64,000 nucleotides of DNA from a virus, in the IMG/VR virus record IMGVR_UViG_3300046507_000371, positions 62,001 through 126,000 of that record, one strand, 5' to 3'. Positions 52,213-58,767 of this stretch are shown one piece after another. Position 1 is the first letter of the stretch; every line of letters starts with the position of its first letter. The position numbers and the translations under genes are program-made. A model generated the notes under the pieces. That model saw only the letters and a list, made by a program, of their open reading frames with translations. It was not told the origin of the DNA and made no database searches.

Positions 52213-53844
52213 TTACAGGTTGCCAGCAATGAATTCCGAAATGAACCTCGGAGTTGCAGTATCGAAACCAACCACGTCAAGCATATTGCGGTCAGTCGGA
52301 TCAGCAATGCTGAAGTTGTTCACAGCCATACCAACCGTGATCAGCTTAGCTTCAGGCTTGTTCATACCCTGACGATACTTGCGTACCGCTTGGAACACGT
52401 GTTGGCCGCCAGACCACGTTTCGTTATCCGTGTAAACACAGACAGCGTCAACGTCCCACTTATGTTGAAGCGCATACTCGAACGGCAATGCACAATTCGT
52501 ACCACCGAAGTTGTGCGCACGAACCTTACCACACGCCGTAGCCAAAGTATCTTTGGATGTGATCCCGAGATCCTTAAAGCCATTAGCGCCGCTCGTGAAA
52601 CCACGGATCTCAGTCCACGGCTCTGTGCGAGCGGTGACCATAGCCATGATTGCCGTACCTTCAGCACAGCTCAACAGAGGCGTATTGCTGATCGGAGCAC
52701 TCATTGAACCCGATACATCCAGGCCCAACAGAATGTTCTTACCGGACGGCTCTATCGCTTCAAACGAAACATAGAACGCATCTTCCAGATCAGCCACAAT
52801 GGTACGGGCCGGAGTCCATACGAGTGAACCCTTATCGCCACGGCCTTGCGCGTAGATCTTCTGCGCAACTACGATTGACATCGGATGCAGACGTTCCTTG
52901 CGGATGGCTTCAACATCGTGGAGCTTGGCAGATACAATCTTGCTCGTTTCCGAGAAAGGCTTGATCAAACCAACTGCCGTGAGCTTGTTCAGGTTACGAA
53001 CCAGCGCACCCAGACCCATGTGAGGCACAAGAGCTTCCCAAACCTTCGGGTCATTCTTCTGCTCATTCGGAATCATTTCGTGCGTGAGCTTGAAATCCTG
53101 GATCAGCTTAATCAATGTCTTCGTATCTGCAGTCTTGGCTTGCTCTGCAGCAATCAGAAGTTGAGGCACGAGATCGCCTTGCGACAGCGACTCTGCACCC
53201 TTGTTGATAAACTTGTACAGGTTCTGACGAACCGGATCGGTGCCAGGCTTGACGTGAGCCAGACGCATGATGTCCTTGTGGGACCAGCCGTCACGTTGCT
53301 TGTACTTTACGATCTGGAACGCAAGCTTATCGGTATCCTTTGAGGAATACCAGTTCTGAACTACATTCTTGAGCGAACGGCCCCAACCACGCATACCGTT
53401 TGCGAATGCAACGAAGTGCATGAAGTGCGTGCCAGTACGAGCCACGAGATTCAGCTTATCCTTCGCATACAGCTTGGTTGCCACGTCGCCGTGGGTGAAG
53501 ACCAGAGCCATGACCAGAAGCGCATAGTCATTGTTCTTTGCACGGCCAGCTTGGCTGATCTCTACCACACGATCAACCACAACCTTGCCATTTGCCTTGA
53601 TGAGCTTCACGATCTCATCAGTGTTCTGCTTCGTGATATCCTTTTCGCTAGCGTAGAACGTACCGCCGCTCGTGCCGATGATAAGGAATCGATCCAGCTT
53701 TTGAAGGCCAGAGATCTCAAATACAAAGCCGCCAGCGTTGTTCTTGACCTGAGCTACCGGAGCGTTGCCAGCCGGGCGATTCTGCGGCGTGGTACGTGCA
53801 ACAGTACGGGTATTGGTATTCTTTGCGAGGGTATTGAATGACAT
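52213..53844 (-). CDS. rsr: Ro60/TROVE-domain RNA-binding protein (Rsr-like)
   Basis: The 543-aa protein has a helical TROVE N-terminal domain (ALVFTHGDVATKLYAKDKLN, YKQRDGWSHKDIMRLAHVKP) and a C-terminal vWA domain with a full metal-ion site Asp376-x-Ser378-x-Ser380 in LGLDVSGSMS. Ro proteins are ring-shaped and bind Y RNAs on the outer face and misfolded RNA ends in the pore. I chose the ATG at 53844 because AAGGAG precedes it by 6 nt; a TTG 27 nt upstream is unlikely. Y-RNA-like RNAs are encoded immediately upstream on the same strand, strongly supporting the assignment. It is transcribed after the RNA locus, probably by readthrough. Confidence 0.93.
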   Translation of the reverse strand: MSFNTLAKNTNTRTVARTTPQNRPAGNAPVAQVKNNAGGFVFEISGLQKLDRFLIIGTSGGTFYASEKDITKQNTDEIVKLIKANGKVVVDRVVEISQAGRAKNNDYALLVMALVFTHGDVATKLYAKDKLNLVARTGTHFMHFVAFANGMRGWGRSLKNVVQNWYSSKDTDKLAFQIVKYKQRDGWSHKDIMRLAHVKPGTDPVRQNLYKFINKGAESLSQGDLVPQLLIAAEQAKTADTKTLIKLIQDFKLTHEMIPNEQKNDPKVWEALVPHMGLGALVRNLNKLTAVGLIKPFSETSKIVSAKLHDVEAIRKERLHPMSIVVAQKIYAQGRGDKGSLVWTPARTIVADLEDAFYVSFEAIEPSGKNILLGLDVSGSMSAPISNTPLLSCAEGTAIMAMVTARTEPWTEIRGFTSGANGFKDLGITSKDTLATACGKVRAHNFGGTNCALPFEYALQHKWDVDAVCVYTDNETWSGGQHVFQAVRKYRQGMNKPEAKLITVGMAVNNFSIADPTDRNMLDVVGFDTATPRFISEFIAGNL

Positions 53845-53884
53845 TTGAGGCTCCTTAAGTTTAGGGAACAAAGTTTAAATCGAC

Positions 53885-53924
53885 TAAAAAAAGAAGGTCT
53901 GAATCCAAGATGGAAACAGACCTT
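53885..53924 (-). terminator. Terminator of the RNA locus, just before Ro60
   Basis: AAGGTCTG and CAGACCTT pair and are followed on the minus strand by CTTTTTTT. The Ro60 ATG lies about 40 nt further, with no promoter in between, so leaky termination probably sets the Ro60 to RNA ratio. Confidence 0.88.
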
Positions 53925-54316
53925 CGGGTACTTCTAACTTACCACATGTGGTGCTGAACTGGGGACATCTAGGGATCCTGGTTACCAGGGCCCTGGAGAT
54001 GCTCCTCGTGCTCATCATCTCCGCTCCAGTAGAGGCGTAGCCGACACTGGGCGGAAAGCTATAACTTAGAGTTACTCTAAGCCAGCAATCTAACAACTGC
54101 TTGAGATACGTAAGTCTAGTGGTACTGCGGTCATGACCTGACCTCATGCTGGGCTGTAAAGCGACCCAGCGGATCTCCGGCTGTAGTGGAGTAGCGCAAG
54201 ACGTAGCGCAGCGGAGTCTTGTGGTACGCAACGGAAGCGGGAAGTTGATACCTACAGAGTTACTCTATAGTCACTTTCCAAACTGCAAAGTTAAATACGA
54301 AAGGTCATGATGGGGA
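53925..54316 (-). ncRNA. Structured non-coding RNA at the end of the Y-RNA transcript
   Basis: No credible gene lies here. The minus strand folds into several hairpins, including CTTAGAGT/ACTCTAAG, GGAGATGATGAGC.../...GCATCTCC, CCTGGTAACCAGG and repeated CAGCCCAGC-like words. Repeated words TAGAGTAACTC occur twice. It may be a single RNA domain or several short RNAs. A 115-codon open frame over it is a by-product of the structure. Confidence 0.55.
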
Positions 54317-54447
54317 TACGGGCAAAAGGCGTGCTAGAAGATTTTACGTGCTCTATCCGCTAAGCTATACAACCCTCAAGGCTGCAGTTGGATTCGAACC
54401 AACGCCACGACTTCCGAATAGTGATAATCTAACACTAACGGCCCGTA
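54317..54447 (-). ncRNA. Y-RNA-like RNA with permuted tRNA-like module (Arg UCG-like)
   Basis: The ends pair (TACGGGC/GCCCGTA), then CGTTA faces GCCTTTT, then GTGTTAGA pairs with TCTAGCAC, then TTATC. Inside is a T-arm (GTTGG-TTCGAAT-CCAAC), a stem TGCAGCC/GGTTGTA closed by TTGAG, and a D-arm (TAGCTTAGCGGATAGAGC). All acceptor pairs form. An anticodon-like loop ATTCGGA with an ACT/AGT stem sits at the start. The order T-arm, acceptor, D-arm is the reverse of a normal tRNA but is expected for the tRNA-like module of bacterial YrlA Y RNAs. Confidence 0.78.
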
Positions 54448-54455
54448 AAGAGGAA

Positions 54456-54518
54456 GTGAGCAAATGAAAGTGATCTGGAGGAAATCTTAAAAGGATAATC
54501 CAAATCGAAACGGCTCAC
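54456..54518 (-). ncRNA. Short Y-RNA-like RNA without tRNA module
   Basis: Stem GTGAGC/GCTCAC, internal loop CGTTTC against ACTTTCATTT, upper stem GATTTGGA/TCCAGATC, then TTATC and a small loop CTTTTAA. It follows the same plan as its neighbours but with a minimal loop. Confidence 0.72.
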
Positions 54519-54527
54519 AAAATTGAA

Positions 54528-54662
54528 GCTGAACAAAAGGCGTACTGGAATTTTTAGCGCTCTACCAACTGAGCTATGCGGCAACCCGTAAGGCAACCAC
54601 AGAAGGACTCGAACCTTCGACCTCTCTATTAACAGTAGATAAACCAATACAAGCGGTTCAGC
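54528..54662 (-). ncRNA. Y-RNA-like RNA with permuted tRNA-like module (Asn GUU-like)
   Basis: Ends pair GCTGAAC/GTTCAGC, then CGCTT, upper stem GTATTGG/CCAGTAC, then TTTATC. Inside are TCTA-CTGTTAA-TAGA (an Asn-type GUU loop), variable AGGTC, T-arm GAAGG-TTCGAGT-CCTTC, a stem TGTGG/CCGCA, and D-arm TAGCTCAGTTGGTAGAGC. If circularly joined, the anticodon stem would be CTCTA/TAGAG. The acceptor end G matches the Asn discriminator. It reads as a real tRNA turned inside-out inside a Y RNA. Confidence 0.8.
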
Positions 54663-54673
54663 GAAACTGAGAA

Positions 54674-54843
54674 AACGAACAAATGTTTGCCAAGGGAGAT
54701 ACTGGATTCACCAGCTTAGCTTTAGCTCAAGCAGAGTACAACAATGTTAACCCTCTTGAAGTATCTCTCGTTTCCGAGTACTGCTGATACGACTGTCGTT
54801 TAACTTTCCGATAGTAGATAACCCTTAATGCGTTCGGTTCGTT
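54674..54843 (-). ncRNA. Long Y-RNA-like RNA with an unidentified insert
   Basis: Ends pair AACGAAC/GTTCGTT, upper stem TTAAGGG/CCCTTGG, then GGGTTATC as in the others. The 110-nt insert contains ACGACAGTCGT and ACTCGGAAACGAGAG hairpins and GAGCTAAAGCTAAGCTGG, but no standard T-loop, so it is not clearly tRNA-like. It may be a diverged module of another type. Confidence 0.6.
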
Positions 54844-54853
54844 TGAAAATTGA

Positions 54854-54918
54854 TACGGGCAAAGAAATGAAACTAGGGGAATCAGTAAGAGGGATAACCT
54901 AGCATCGAACGGCCCGTG
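54854..54918 (-). ncRNA. Short Y-RNA-like RNA
   Basis: Ends CACGGGC/GCCCGTA (GCCCGT part paired), then CGTTCGA, upper stem TGCTAGG with CCTAGT, then GGTTATCC and a small loop. The 3' side carries TTTCTTT before the closing strand. Confidence 0.7.
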
Positions 54919-54926
54919 AAATGGGA

Positions 54927-55058
54927 ATGGACAAGTAATCGAATGGATCTGGAATCGCTGTGTTTACCAATTTCACCAACCCCGCAACTGCAGCGGAGTA
55001 CAGGACTCGAACCTGTAATTTGCGATTTGGGTTTAGATAAACCATTCTATCGGTCCAT
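54927..55058 (-). ncRNA. Y-RNA-like RNA with permuted tRNA-like module (CCC anticodon-like)
   Basis: Ends ATGGAC/GTCCAT, upper stem GAATGG/CCATTC, then TTTATC. Inside are loop ACCCAA with ATCGC able to pair GCGAT of the D-side half, T-arm ACAGG-TTCGAGT-CCTGT, stem ACTCCGC/GCGGGGT with full pairing, and D-arm GGTGAAATTGGTAAACAC. G1-C72, C2-G71 and U73 fit tRNA-Gly, but the expected U33 is not visible, so identity is uncertain. The order is again T-arm first. Confidence 0.75.
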
Positions 55059-55112
55059 GAACTTTAATTCAGGCACTGACTCTTTAGAATCAATGCGAGG
55101 ATTAAAGCGAGG

Positions 55113-55178
55113 GTGAGCAAAAAGAATAATGCTGGGGAGTAATCACCAATTGATAACCCAACATAAGAACGGCTCACT
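55113..55178 (-). ncRNA. First Y-RNA-like RNA of the array
   Basis: Ends GTGAGC/GCTCAC, then CGTTCTT against TATTCTTTTT, upper stem ATGTTGGG/CCCAGCAT, then TTATCA. From memory, vertebrate Y4 RNA has the same order CCGA, stem, GGG-UUAUC-A, CCC, U-rich, closing stem. The 5' end coincides with the start site predicted from the TATAAT box at 55185. Confidence 0.78.
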
Positions 55179-55184
55179 AAGGTT

Positions 55185-55190
55185 ATTATA
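55185..55190 (-). promoter_or_regulatory. Promoter of the Y-RNA array
   Basis: The minus strand reads TTTCAATAATTTA, then a spacer, then TGGTATAAT, a perfect sigma70 -10 box with extended TG. Start would fall about 7 nt downstream, at the first nucleotides of the first Y-RNA-like unit. Confidence 0.85.
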
Positions 55191-55210
55191 CCATTACTTC
55201 TTAAATTATT

Positions 55211-55268
55211 GAAAGCGAATTTTGAACTGGAAGATTTTTTGGCAGATAATCCAATTCGACGGCTCTCG
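55211..55268 (-). ncRNA. Short Y-RNA-like RNA upstream of the array promoter
   Basis: Ends GAGAGC/GCTTTC, then CGTC, upper stem GAATTGGA/TCCAGTTC (8 bp), then TTATC. Its 3' closing strand overlaps the -35 region of the array promoter. It is transcribed from further upstream, perhaps as the tail of the long structured RNA. Confidence 0.65.
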
Positions 55269-55274
55269 AAACTT

Positions 55275-55800
55275 TTACAACTATAAGCTTGAACACATTC
55301 TGTGCAGAACCTACGACGGTCTCTTCCAACCAGGGGTGCCTGGCCAAGAGGACGACGTCGTACCACAGCTCCAGAATTAGCTTTACCTAGCTACAAGCTA
55401 GGTAGAGTCTTTGCTTTGCCTTTCGGAAAAGCAACGTAGAGCACTGTTGCAGATACTCTCTGGCTTCCAACTTAACCCTTTCCCTAAAGAACGGATATCG
55501 CTATTGAACCAGTTTGATACTTCAAACTCTGTGCGACCCGAAGGTCGTTGTTCATGATGAACTCATGCGGTGCTTGATGTCCATCACCTGCAGCTCATAA
55601 CTTATAGTTAACTATATTAGATGAGCTGTTCTCGAACCCAGAGCATCTCGGTCCCTGGGTTTCGCTGCAGGCGAAGACAACTTTCGAAGAATGTTACATA
55701 CTTCTAGTAACGTTGTCGTTACTTCTATACTTCATCATGCCCCCAAAAGGGGTTCAAAAAGCAATTCTGTAGGATAACCCCAGGTTGCTCAATCAAGGGA
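55275..55800 (-). ncRNA. Large structured non-coding RNA (about 0.5 kb)
   Basis: This stretch has no convincing gene but many compensating stems on the minus strand. They include CTACCTAGCTTGTAGCTAGGTA, GCTTTTCCGAAAGGCAAAGC, GCGACCCGAAGGTCG-type, CATGAGTTCATCATG, CAGCTCAT...ATGAGCTG, CCCAGGGACCGAGATGCTCTGGG with GTTCGAG, GTAACGACAACGTTAC and CCCCTTTTGGGG. The first part (about 55765) again has GGGGTTATCC between GAGCAA and TTGCTT. Long ornate phage RNAs such as GOLLD and ROOL lie near tRNA genes; this may be of that kind, or an extended Ro-associated RNA. Boundaries are approximate. Confidence 0.55.
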
Positions 55801-55833
55801 AGGAGAAAATGTCCTACTCACCATGCACAGCTA

Positions 55834-56004
55834 TTACGTCAACATCGAGAGTCTATCACGAGTATTGTCAGTAAGCCAACAACGTGGAAACTCTAGTGAT
55901 GTGATTTCGGGATTGTCCTTAGTCGCCAGGTATTTACCCTGAGTATCTTCGATCAGAGCAAAGCCTTCTTCGTACTCTACAACGCTAATGATTTCATTAA
56001 ACAT
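55834..56004 (-). CDS. Small protein upstream of the RNA locus (56 aa)
   Basis: An ATG after GAGGGCG opens a 56-codon frame (FNEIISVVEYEEGFALIEDT...) with normal amino-acid composition and a small beta-rich pattern. It is the last coding gene before the RNA locus on this strand. No family was recognised. Confidence 0.5.
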   Translation of the reverse strand: MFNEIISVVEYEEGFALIEDTQGKYLATKDNPEITSLEFPRCWLTDNTRDRLSMLT

Positions 56005-56032
56005 TTTGAATCGCCCTCTGTTGTTCCCGAGA

Positions 56033-56069
56033 TAAAAAACAGAAAGGAGCGTAGCTATATATACGCTCC
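56033..56069 (-). terminator. Terminator after the HTH gene
   Basis: GGAGCGTA and TACGCTCC pair around TATATAGC, followed on the minus strand by TTTCTGTTTTTT. Confidence 0.85.
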
Positions 56070-56103
56070 GTCGAATACTACTATAAGCGATTTATTCTTT
56101 TTC

Positions 56104-56367
56104 TTACACTACGGTAAGTTCTTGCGTAATGAAGTCTTGCGGCGTAACATCTGCTGCGTTAGCCAGCTTGACCAGCGTCGAGAGTTGCGGACGATAGTTA
56201 CCAGCCAGAGCACCAAGGCGGCTGAACTTTTCAATGCGACGGATAGTGCTTTCTGAGAGCTTGGTTGCAGCTGCCATATCACTGATCGTCACTTCGCTTT
56301 CAAGACGGAGATTGACAGTGTTGCGAACTACGTTACGTGCTGCTGTTTGAATATTGAGTGCTGACAT
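56104..56367 (-). CDS. Helix-turn-helix regulator (Cro/C1 type)
   Basis: I start at the ATG at 56367 (87 aa). The segment TISDMAAATKLSESTIRRIEK is a clear helix-turn-helix, followed by TLVKLANAADVTPQDF as in XRE-family regulators. It likely represses or activates phage promoters. It is monocistronic with promoter at 56444 and terminator at 56033, next to the RNA locus. Confidence 0.75.
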   Translation of the reverse strand: MSALNIQTAARNVVRNTVNLRLESEVTISDMAAATKLSESTIRRIEKFSRLGALAGNYRPQLSTLVKLANAADVTPQDFITQELTVV

Positions 56368-56443
56368 CTTGAACCTAAAACAAAGCCACATAAAAAGGAA
56401 ATGAAGAACACTCGATGTGGCTATGAATGTCCTTCACAATATG

Positions 56444-56449
56444 CTTATA
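56444..56449 (-). promoter_or_regulatory. Promoter of the HTH gene
   Basis: The minus strand reads TTCAATAATTTA, spacer of conserved length, then TTGGTATAAGC. It is almost identical to the Ubl and Y-RNA promoters. Confidence 0.75.
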
Positions 56450-56472
56450 CCAACAAGTACTAAATTATTGAA

Positions 56473-56640
56473 TTAAGAGAAGGGTAAACCTCTGTTCTCT
56501 CGCCTCTCATAATACTCTTTCAATCGCTGCTGTTCCTGTCTATTATACTCAGCGATTTCACTAGTGACTTGAGAACGTCCTTCCTTAATTCCTCGTAAGT
56601 ACTCTGACCTTCCGTACTCAGCGATTTCTTCTTCACTCAT
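56473..56640 (-). CDS. Small charged protein (55 aa)
   Basis: I choose the ATG at 56640, overlapping the preceding stop, over an upstream GTG. The protein is a charged helix (SEEEIAEYGRSEYLRGIKEG, RQEQQRLKEYYERRENRG). The function is unknown. Confidence 0.5.
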   Translation of the reverse strand: MSEEEIAEYGRSEYLRGIKEGRSQVTSEIAEYNRQEQQRLKEYYERRENRGLPFS

Positions 56641-57361
56641 ACTTCTCTTTTTCAGTCCAGAGAATACGTCCTTGATATTCCTCACCGTGAATCAAATGAT
56701 TCAATTCAAAGTCTTTGCCAGTGAGTGCTGCCCCGCAGAGCAGAGTGTCATCAAGACTCAAGCCTTCACGCCCATCAGTCAATACAACGTCTTTCATTTG
56801 CTGTGGGAGAAAGTCATTGATGTCATCTAGAATTACGTATGACTCGACTGTAACAGGTACTTTAGATAGACTCTGAATAAGTCTTCCATTCTGTACGAAA
56901 AAGTCTGGACCTGTGTAGTAACGTTTTTCTTTAATGCCTTGAAGGAAATCAAATATCTGTTCTCCACGATTCCCACGAAACTCAGGGGTCTTGCCTATAA
57001 CACGAGTAGGATCAATACCCATAGCGCCAAGCACCAACCTAAGACTGTAGATGTCAACGCCTTCTCTCCACGTAGATGAGACAACGATATGAGCATTGGT
57101 AGCAACGAGGAGCTTGTTAAGCAGTCCAACTGCGTACTTATCAATGCCTTCCGGATACTTCACATACGGAGCTTTAACAACTTTAGCCCTTGGACCTCCG
57201 AAGTAGCCCATATCAGCTTCATGGTCCACCTCAAGGTTAGGCCATGCCCCTGCAAGAATGAAAGTCTTGTCAGAGTTCAAAACTCCGTCGATATCCAAAA
57301 ACACAAGACGTGTTTTGGATGTGTCAAGCGTAGGTGCTTCGTCTTTAAGGGCAACGTCCAT
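56633..57361 (-). CDS. HAD-superfamily phosphatase, RNA-repair (SAK) type
   Basis: The 242-aa protein has the HAD nucleophile motif LVFLDIDGVLNS (Asp23, Asp25), then HIVVSSTWREG, the conserved Ser/Thr motif, a Lys/Arg helix and YVILDDINDFL with the acidic pair. The spacing with GIDPTRVIGKTPE and R-x-x-QIFDFL is that of HAD domains found in 'Swiss army knife' RNA-repair proteins. It may dephosphorylate RNA ends or nucleotides. Proximity to the Ro60/Y-RNA locus is suggestive but not proof of a link. Confidence 0.75.
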   Translation of the reverse strand: MDVALKDEAPTLDTSKTRLVFLDIDGVLNSDKTFILAGAWPNLEVDHEADMGYFGGPRAKVVKAPYVKYPEGIDKYAVGLLNKLLVATNAHIVVSSTWREGVDIYSLRLVLGAMGIDPTRVIGKTPEFRGNRGEQIFDFLQGIKEKRYYTGPDFFVQNGRLIQSLSKVPVTVESYVILDDINDFLPQQMKDVVLTDGREGLSLDDTLLCGAALTGKDFELNHLIHGEEYQGRILWTEKEKYE

Positions 57362-57362
57362 T

Positions 57363-57665
57363 TTATATCCTCAGAAGTTTAACAAAGATATCAACCTTAT
57401 TAGACAACGCCATTTCAAAAGCCATAACGTCTTCTTCATAAGAGCTATCTGGATCGTAATAATCAAGTCTAGATCCTAACTCGTAGCACAAGTCAAATAC
57501 CTTACGTGAAATGCTAGGACTAAAGATTAAGCCGTAAGCTTCTTCCCAAAGATTCTCATTTCGAGCATTGCACGTTATTTTGGTTACCGTTTCGTACATG
57601 CTCGCAAGTTCGTTAAGCTTTTGAGCTAAGGAACTCTCCAGCGAGTTTTGAGACGAGCTTTCCAT
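57363..57665 (-). CDS. Unrecognised 100-aa protein
   Basis: I use the ATG at 57665 after a GGGGA-like site; a longer frame opens inside the neighbouring gene. It is helical with an acidic centre (RLDYYDPDSSYEEDVMAFEM). It overlaps the GatB/YqeY-like gene by about 50 nt. The role is unknown. Confidence 0.45.
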   Translation of the reverse strand: MESSSQNSLESSLAQKLNELASMYETVTKITCNARNENLWEEAYGLIFSPSISRKVFDLCYELGSRLDYYDPDSSYEEDVMAFEMALSNKVDIFVKLLRI

Positions 57666-58038
57666 CGTATTTCCCCGCGTAGTTGTTTTTGAAGATAGCC
57701 ATGATTTTGCCGATGTTATCCAGTGCAGCATTCTCGATGATTACCTTGATTTCAGTTTCTGACAACTGAGTCGGCATGAAGCCTTGAAGAAGCTGGCGTT
57801 CAGCAATGAGAGCGCCTCGCTTAAGGTCATCCTTCTCATGTGCAAGCATTTCCGCAATGCCTTCAAGACCTTTCTTGACGATGCTAACTACTTCTTCATC
57901 AGTAGGGTCACGATTCTCTTTCTTCGTAGCTACTTGCTTGGCTTCACCAAGGACAGTACCAAGCTTAGTAAACGAAAAAGAATCACCGAGTTTCAGGGCT
58001 TCAACCCGCAGTTGTTGAAGGTGTGCGTAAAGAGTCAT
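57613..58038 (-). CDS. GatB/YqeY-domain protein
   Basis: The 141-aa protein shows the YqeY pattern: an N-terminal helix pair with RGALIAERQLLQGFMPTQLS (E-x-x-x-L-x-x-Y/F-x-P-x-x-L) and a C-terminal KIMAIFKNNYAGKYDGKLVS. In GatB this domain contacts tRNA; free YqeY-like proteins may bind tRNA or modulate amidotransferases. It may act with other RNA-related genes here. Overlaps both neighbours. Confidence 0.75.
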   Translation of the reverse strand: MTLYAHLQQLRVEALKLGDSFSFTKLGTVLGEAKQVATKKENRDPTDEEVVSIVKKGLEGIAEMLAHEKDDLKRGALIAERQLLQGFMPTQLSETEIKVIIENAALDNIGKIMAIFKNNYAGKYDGKLVSKLAGEFLSSKA

Positions 58039-58346
58039 ACCGAGTACCCCTTGAATTCACCTTCCATACGATAGAACTCAACGAAGATACCAAGGTCGTC
58101 AGAGCTTACGGTACCAAGCTGCCACCAAGCGCCATTGATGTGATAGAAATCGGTTCCTTCAAACGTACTCTTGCGATAAGGTACCTTCACAGGAAGCGGA
58201 TGTACGCCCATCGAAGCTTTTGATACATCGTTAACCAGGCGATAGATAAAACTCTTATATCGAGTAGGAGGAGGGATAACGCTATCGATAAGCCTTGCTA
58301 CTTCAATAGCGTCTTGCTCAGTTTTGTCTAAATCTTGTGTGCTCAT
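58035..58346 (-). CDS. Unrecognised 103-aa protein
   Basis: A beta-rich centre (HPLPVKVPYRKSTFEGTDFY, then NGAWWQLGTVSSDDLGIFVE) follows an N-terminal helix. ATGA overlaps link it to genes on both sides. No family was recognised. Confidence 0.5.
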   Translation of the reverse strand: MSTQDLDKTEQDAIEVARLIDSVIPPPTRYKSFIYRLVNDVSKASMGVHPLPVKVPYRKSTFEGTDFYHINGAWWQLGTVSSDDLGIFVEFYRMEGEFKGYSV

Positions 58347-58501
58347 TTTTTACTCTTGTTAAATTGATTGTTTTGAAAGGCTTTAATTCTATCTTTATGC
58401 ATCTGCTTTTTCAAGCGCTTTGGCATACGACCAAGATCGCTGATTACCTGTGCGCCAAGCTGTCTGAATGCATCGCCTAGGAGTTGTTTCTCTGTCTTCA
58501 T
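58343..58501 (-). CDS. 52-aa basic protein coupled on both sides
   Basis: A short Lys/Arg-rich frame (MKTEKQLLGDAFRQLGAQVI..., with KRLKKQMHKDRIKAFQ) whose start and stop share ATGA with its neighbours. Likely nucleic-acid binding by charge. It is real by coupling, with no family. Confidence 0.6.
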   Translation of the reverse strand: MKTEKQLLGDAFRQLGAQVISDLGRMPKRLKKQMHKDRIKAFQNNQFNKSKK

Positions 58502-58767
58502 TTCTTCTTACGTATTTCACGCATCTTACGCTTCAAATACAAACCAAACCACAAAGGCCACTGTACAAGCCATCCCATGCAAAAATACAAGCAAAGATAT
58601 GGAACAGTAATTGGCCATGTAATACCTAGCATAACCCCAATTGCCTGCTCTCCGTTATAACGGATTAAGTACATGTTATCACCACGATATCCAATTACGA
58701 TCAGGCTAATTGCGATAGCAAAGGGAATCGAGATTAGATATGCCAAAACGAAATGTACCGTAGTCAT
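58498..58767 (-). CDS. Membrane protein, two to three segments (89 aa)
   Basis: I start at the ATG at 58767 after GGAGGA. Hydrophobic stretches lie at about 3-28 and 42-75 (GVMLGITWPITVPYLCLYF), with a basic tail. It pairs with the next membrane protein through ATGA. Its role at the cytoplasmic membrane is unknown. Confidence 0.65.
   Translation of the reverse strand: MTTVHFVLAYLISIPFAIAISLIVIGYRGDNMYLIRYNGEQAIGVMLGITWPITVPYLCLYFCMGWLVQWPLWFGLYLKRKMREIRKKK

Noticed and set aside
53884-54231. 115-codon open frame on the minus strand over the region before Ro60
   Set aside because: It runs through the terminator stem (ending in FFF from the U-tract), has no ribosome site and has Cys/Arg-rich composition typical of non-coding RNA.
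54317-55058. Ordinary tRNA genes
   Set aside because: T-loops and D-arms are present, but the T-arm precedes the acceptor and D-arm in all three cases, so a normal linear tRNA cannot form.
54317-55058. Permuted group I intron-exon units
   Set aside because: The flanks outside the tRNA parts are only about 25-30 nt on each side and contain no group I core elements; the same hairpin occurs without tRNA in other units.
55064-55366. 100-codon minus-strand frame across two Y-RNA units and the array promoter
   Set aside because: It overlaps strongly paired RNA elements and a sigma70 promoter, and its sequence shows no protein-like pattern.
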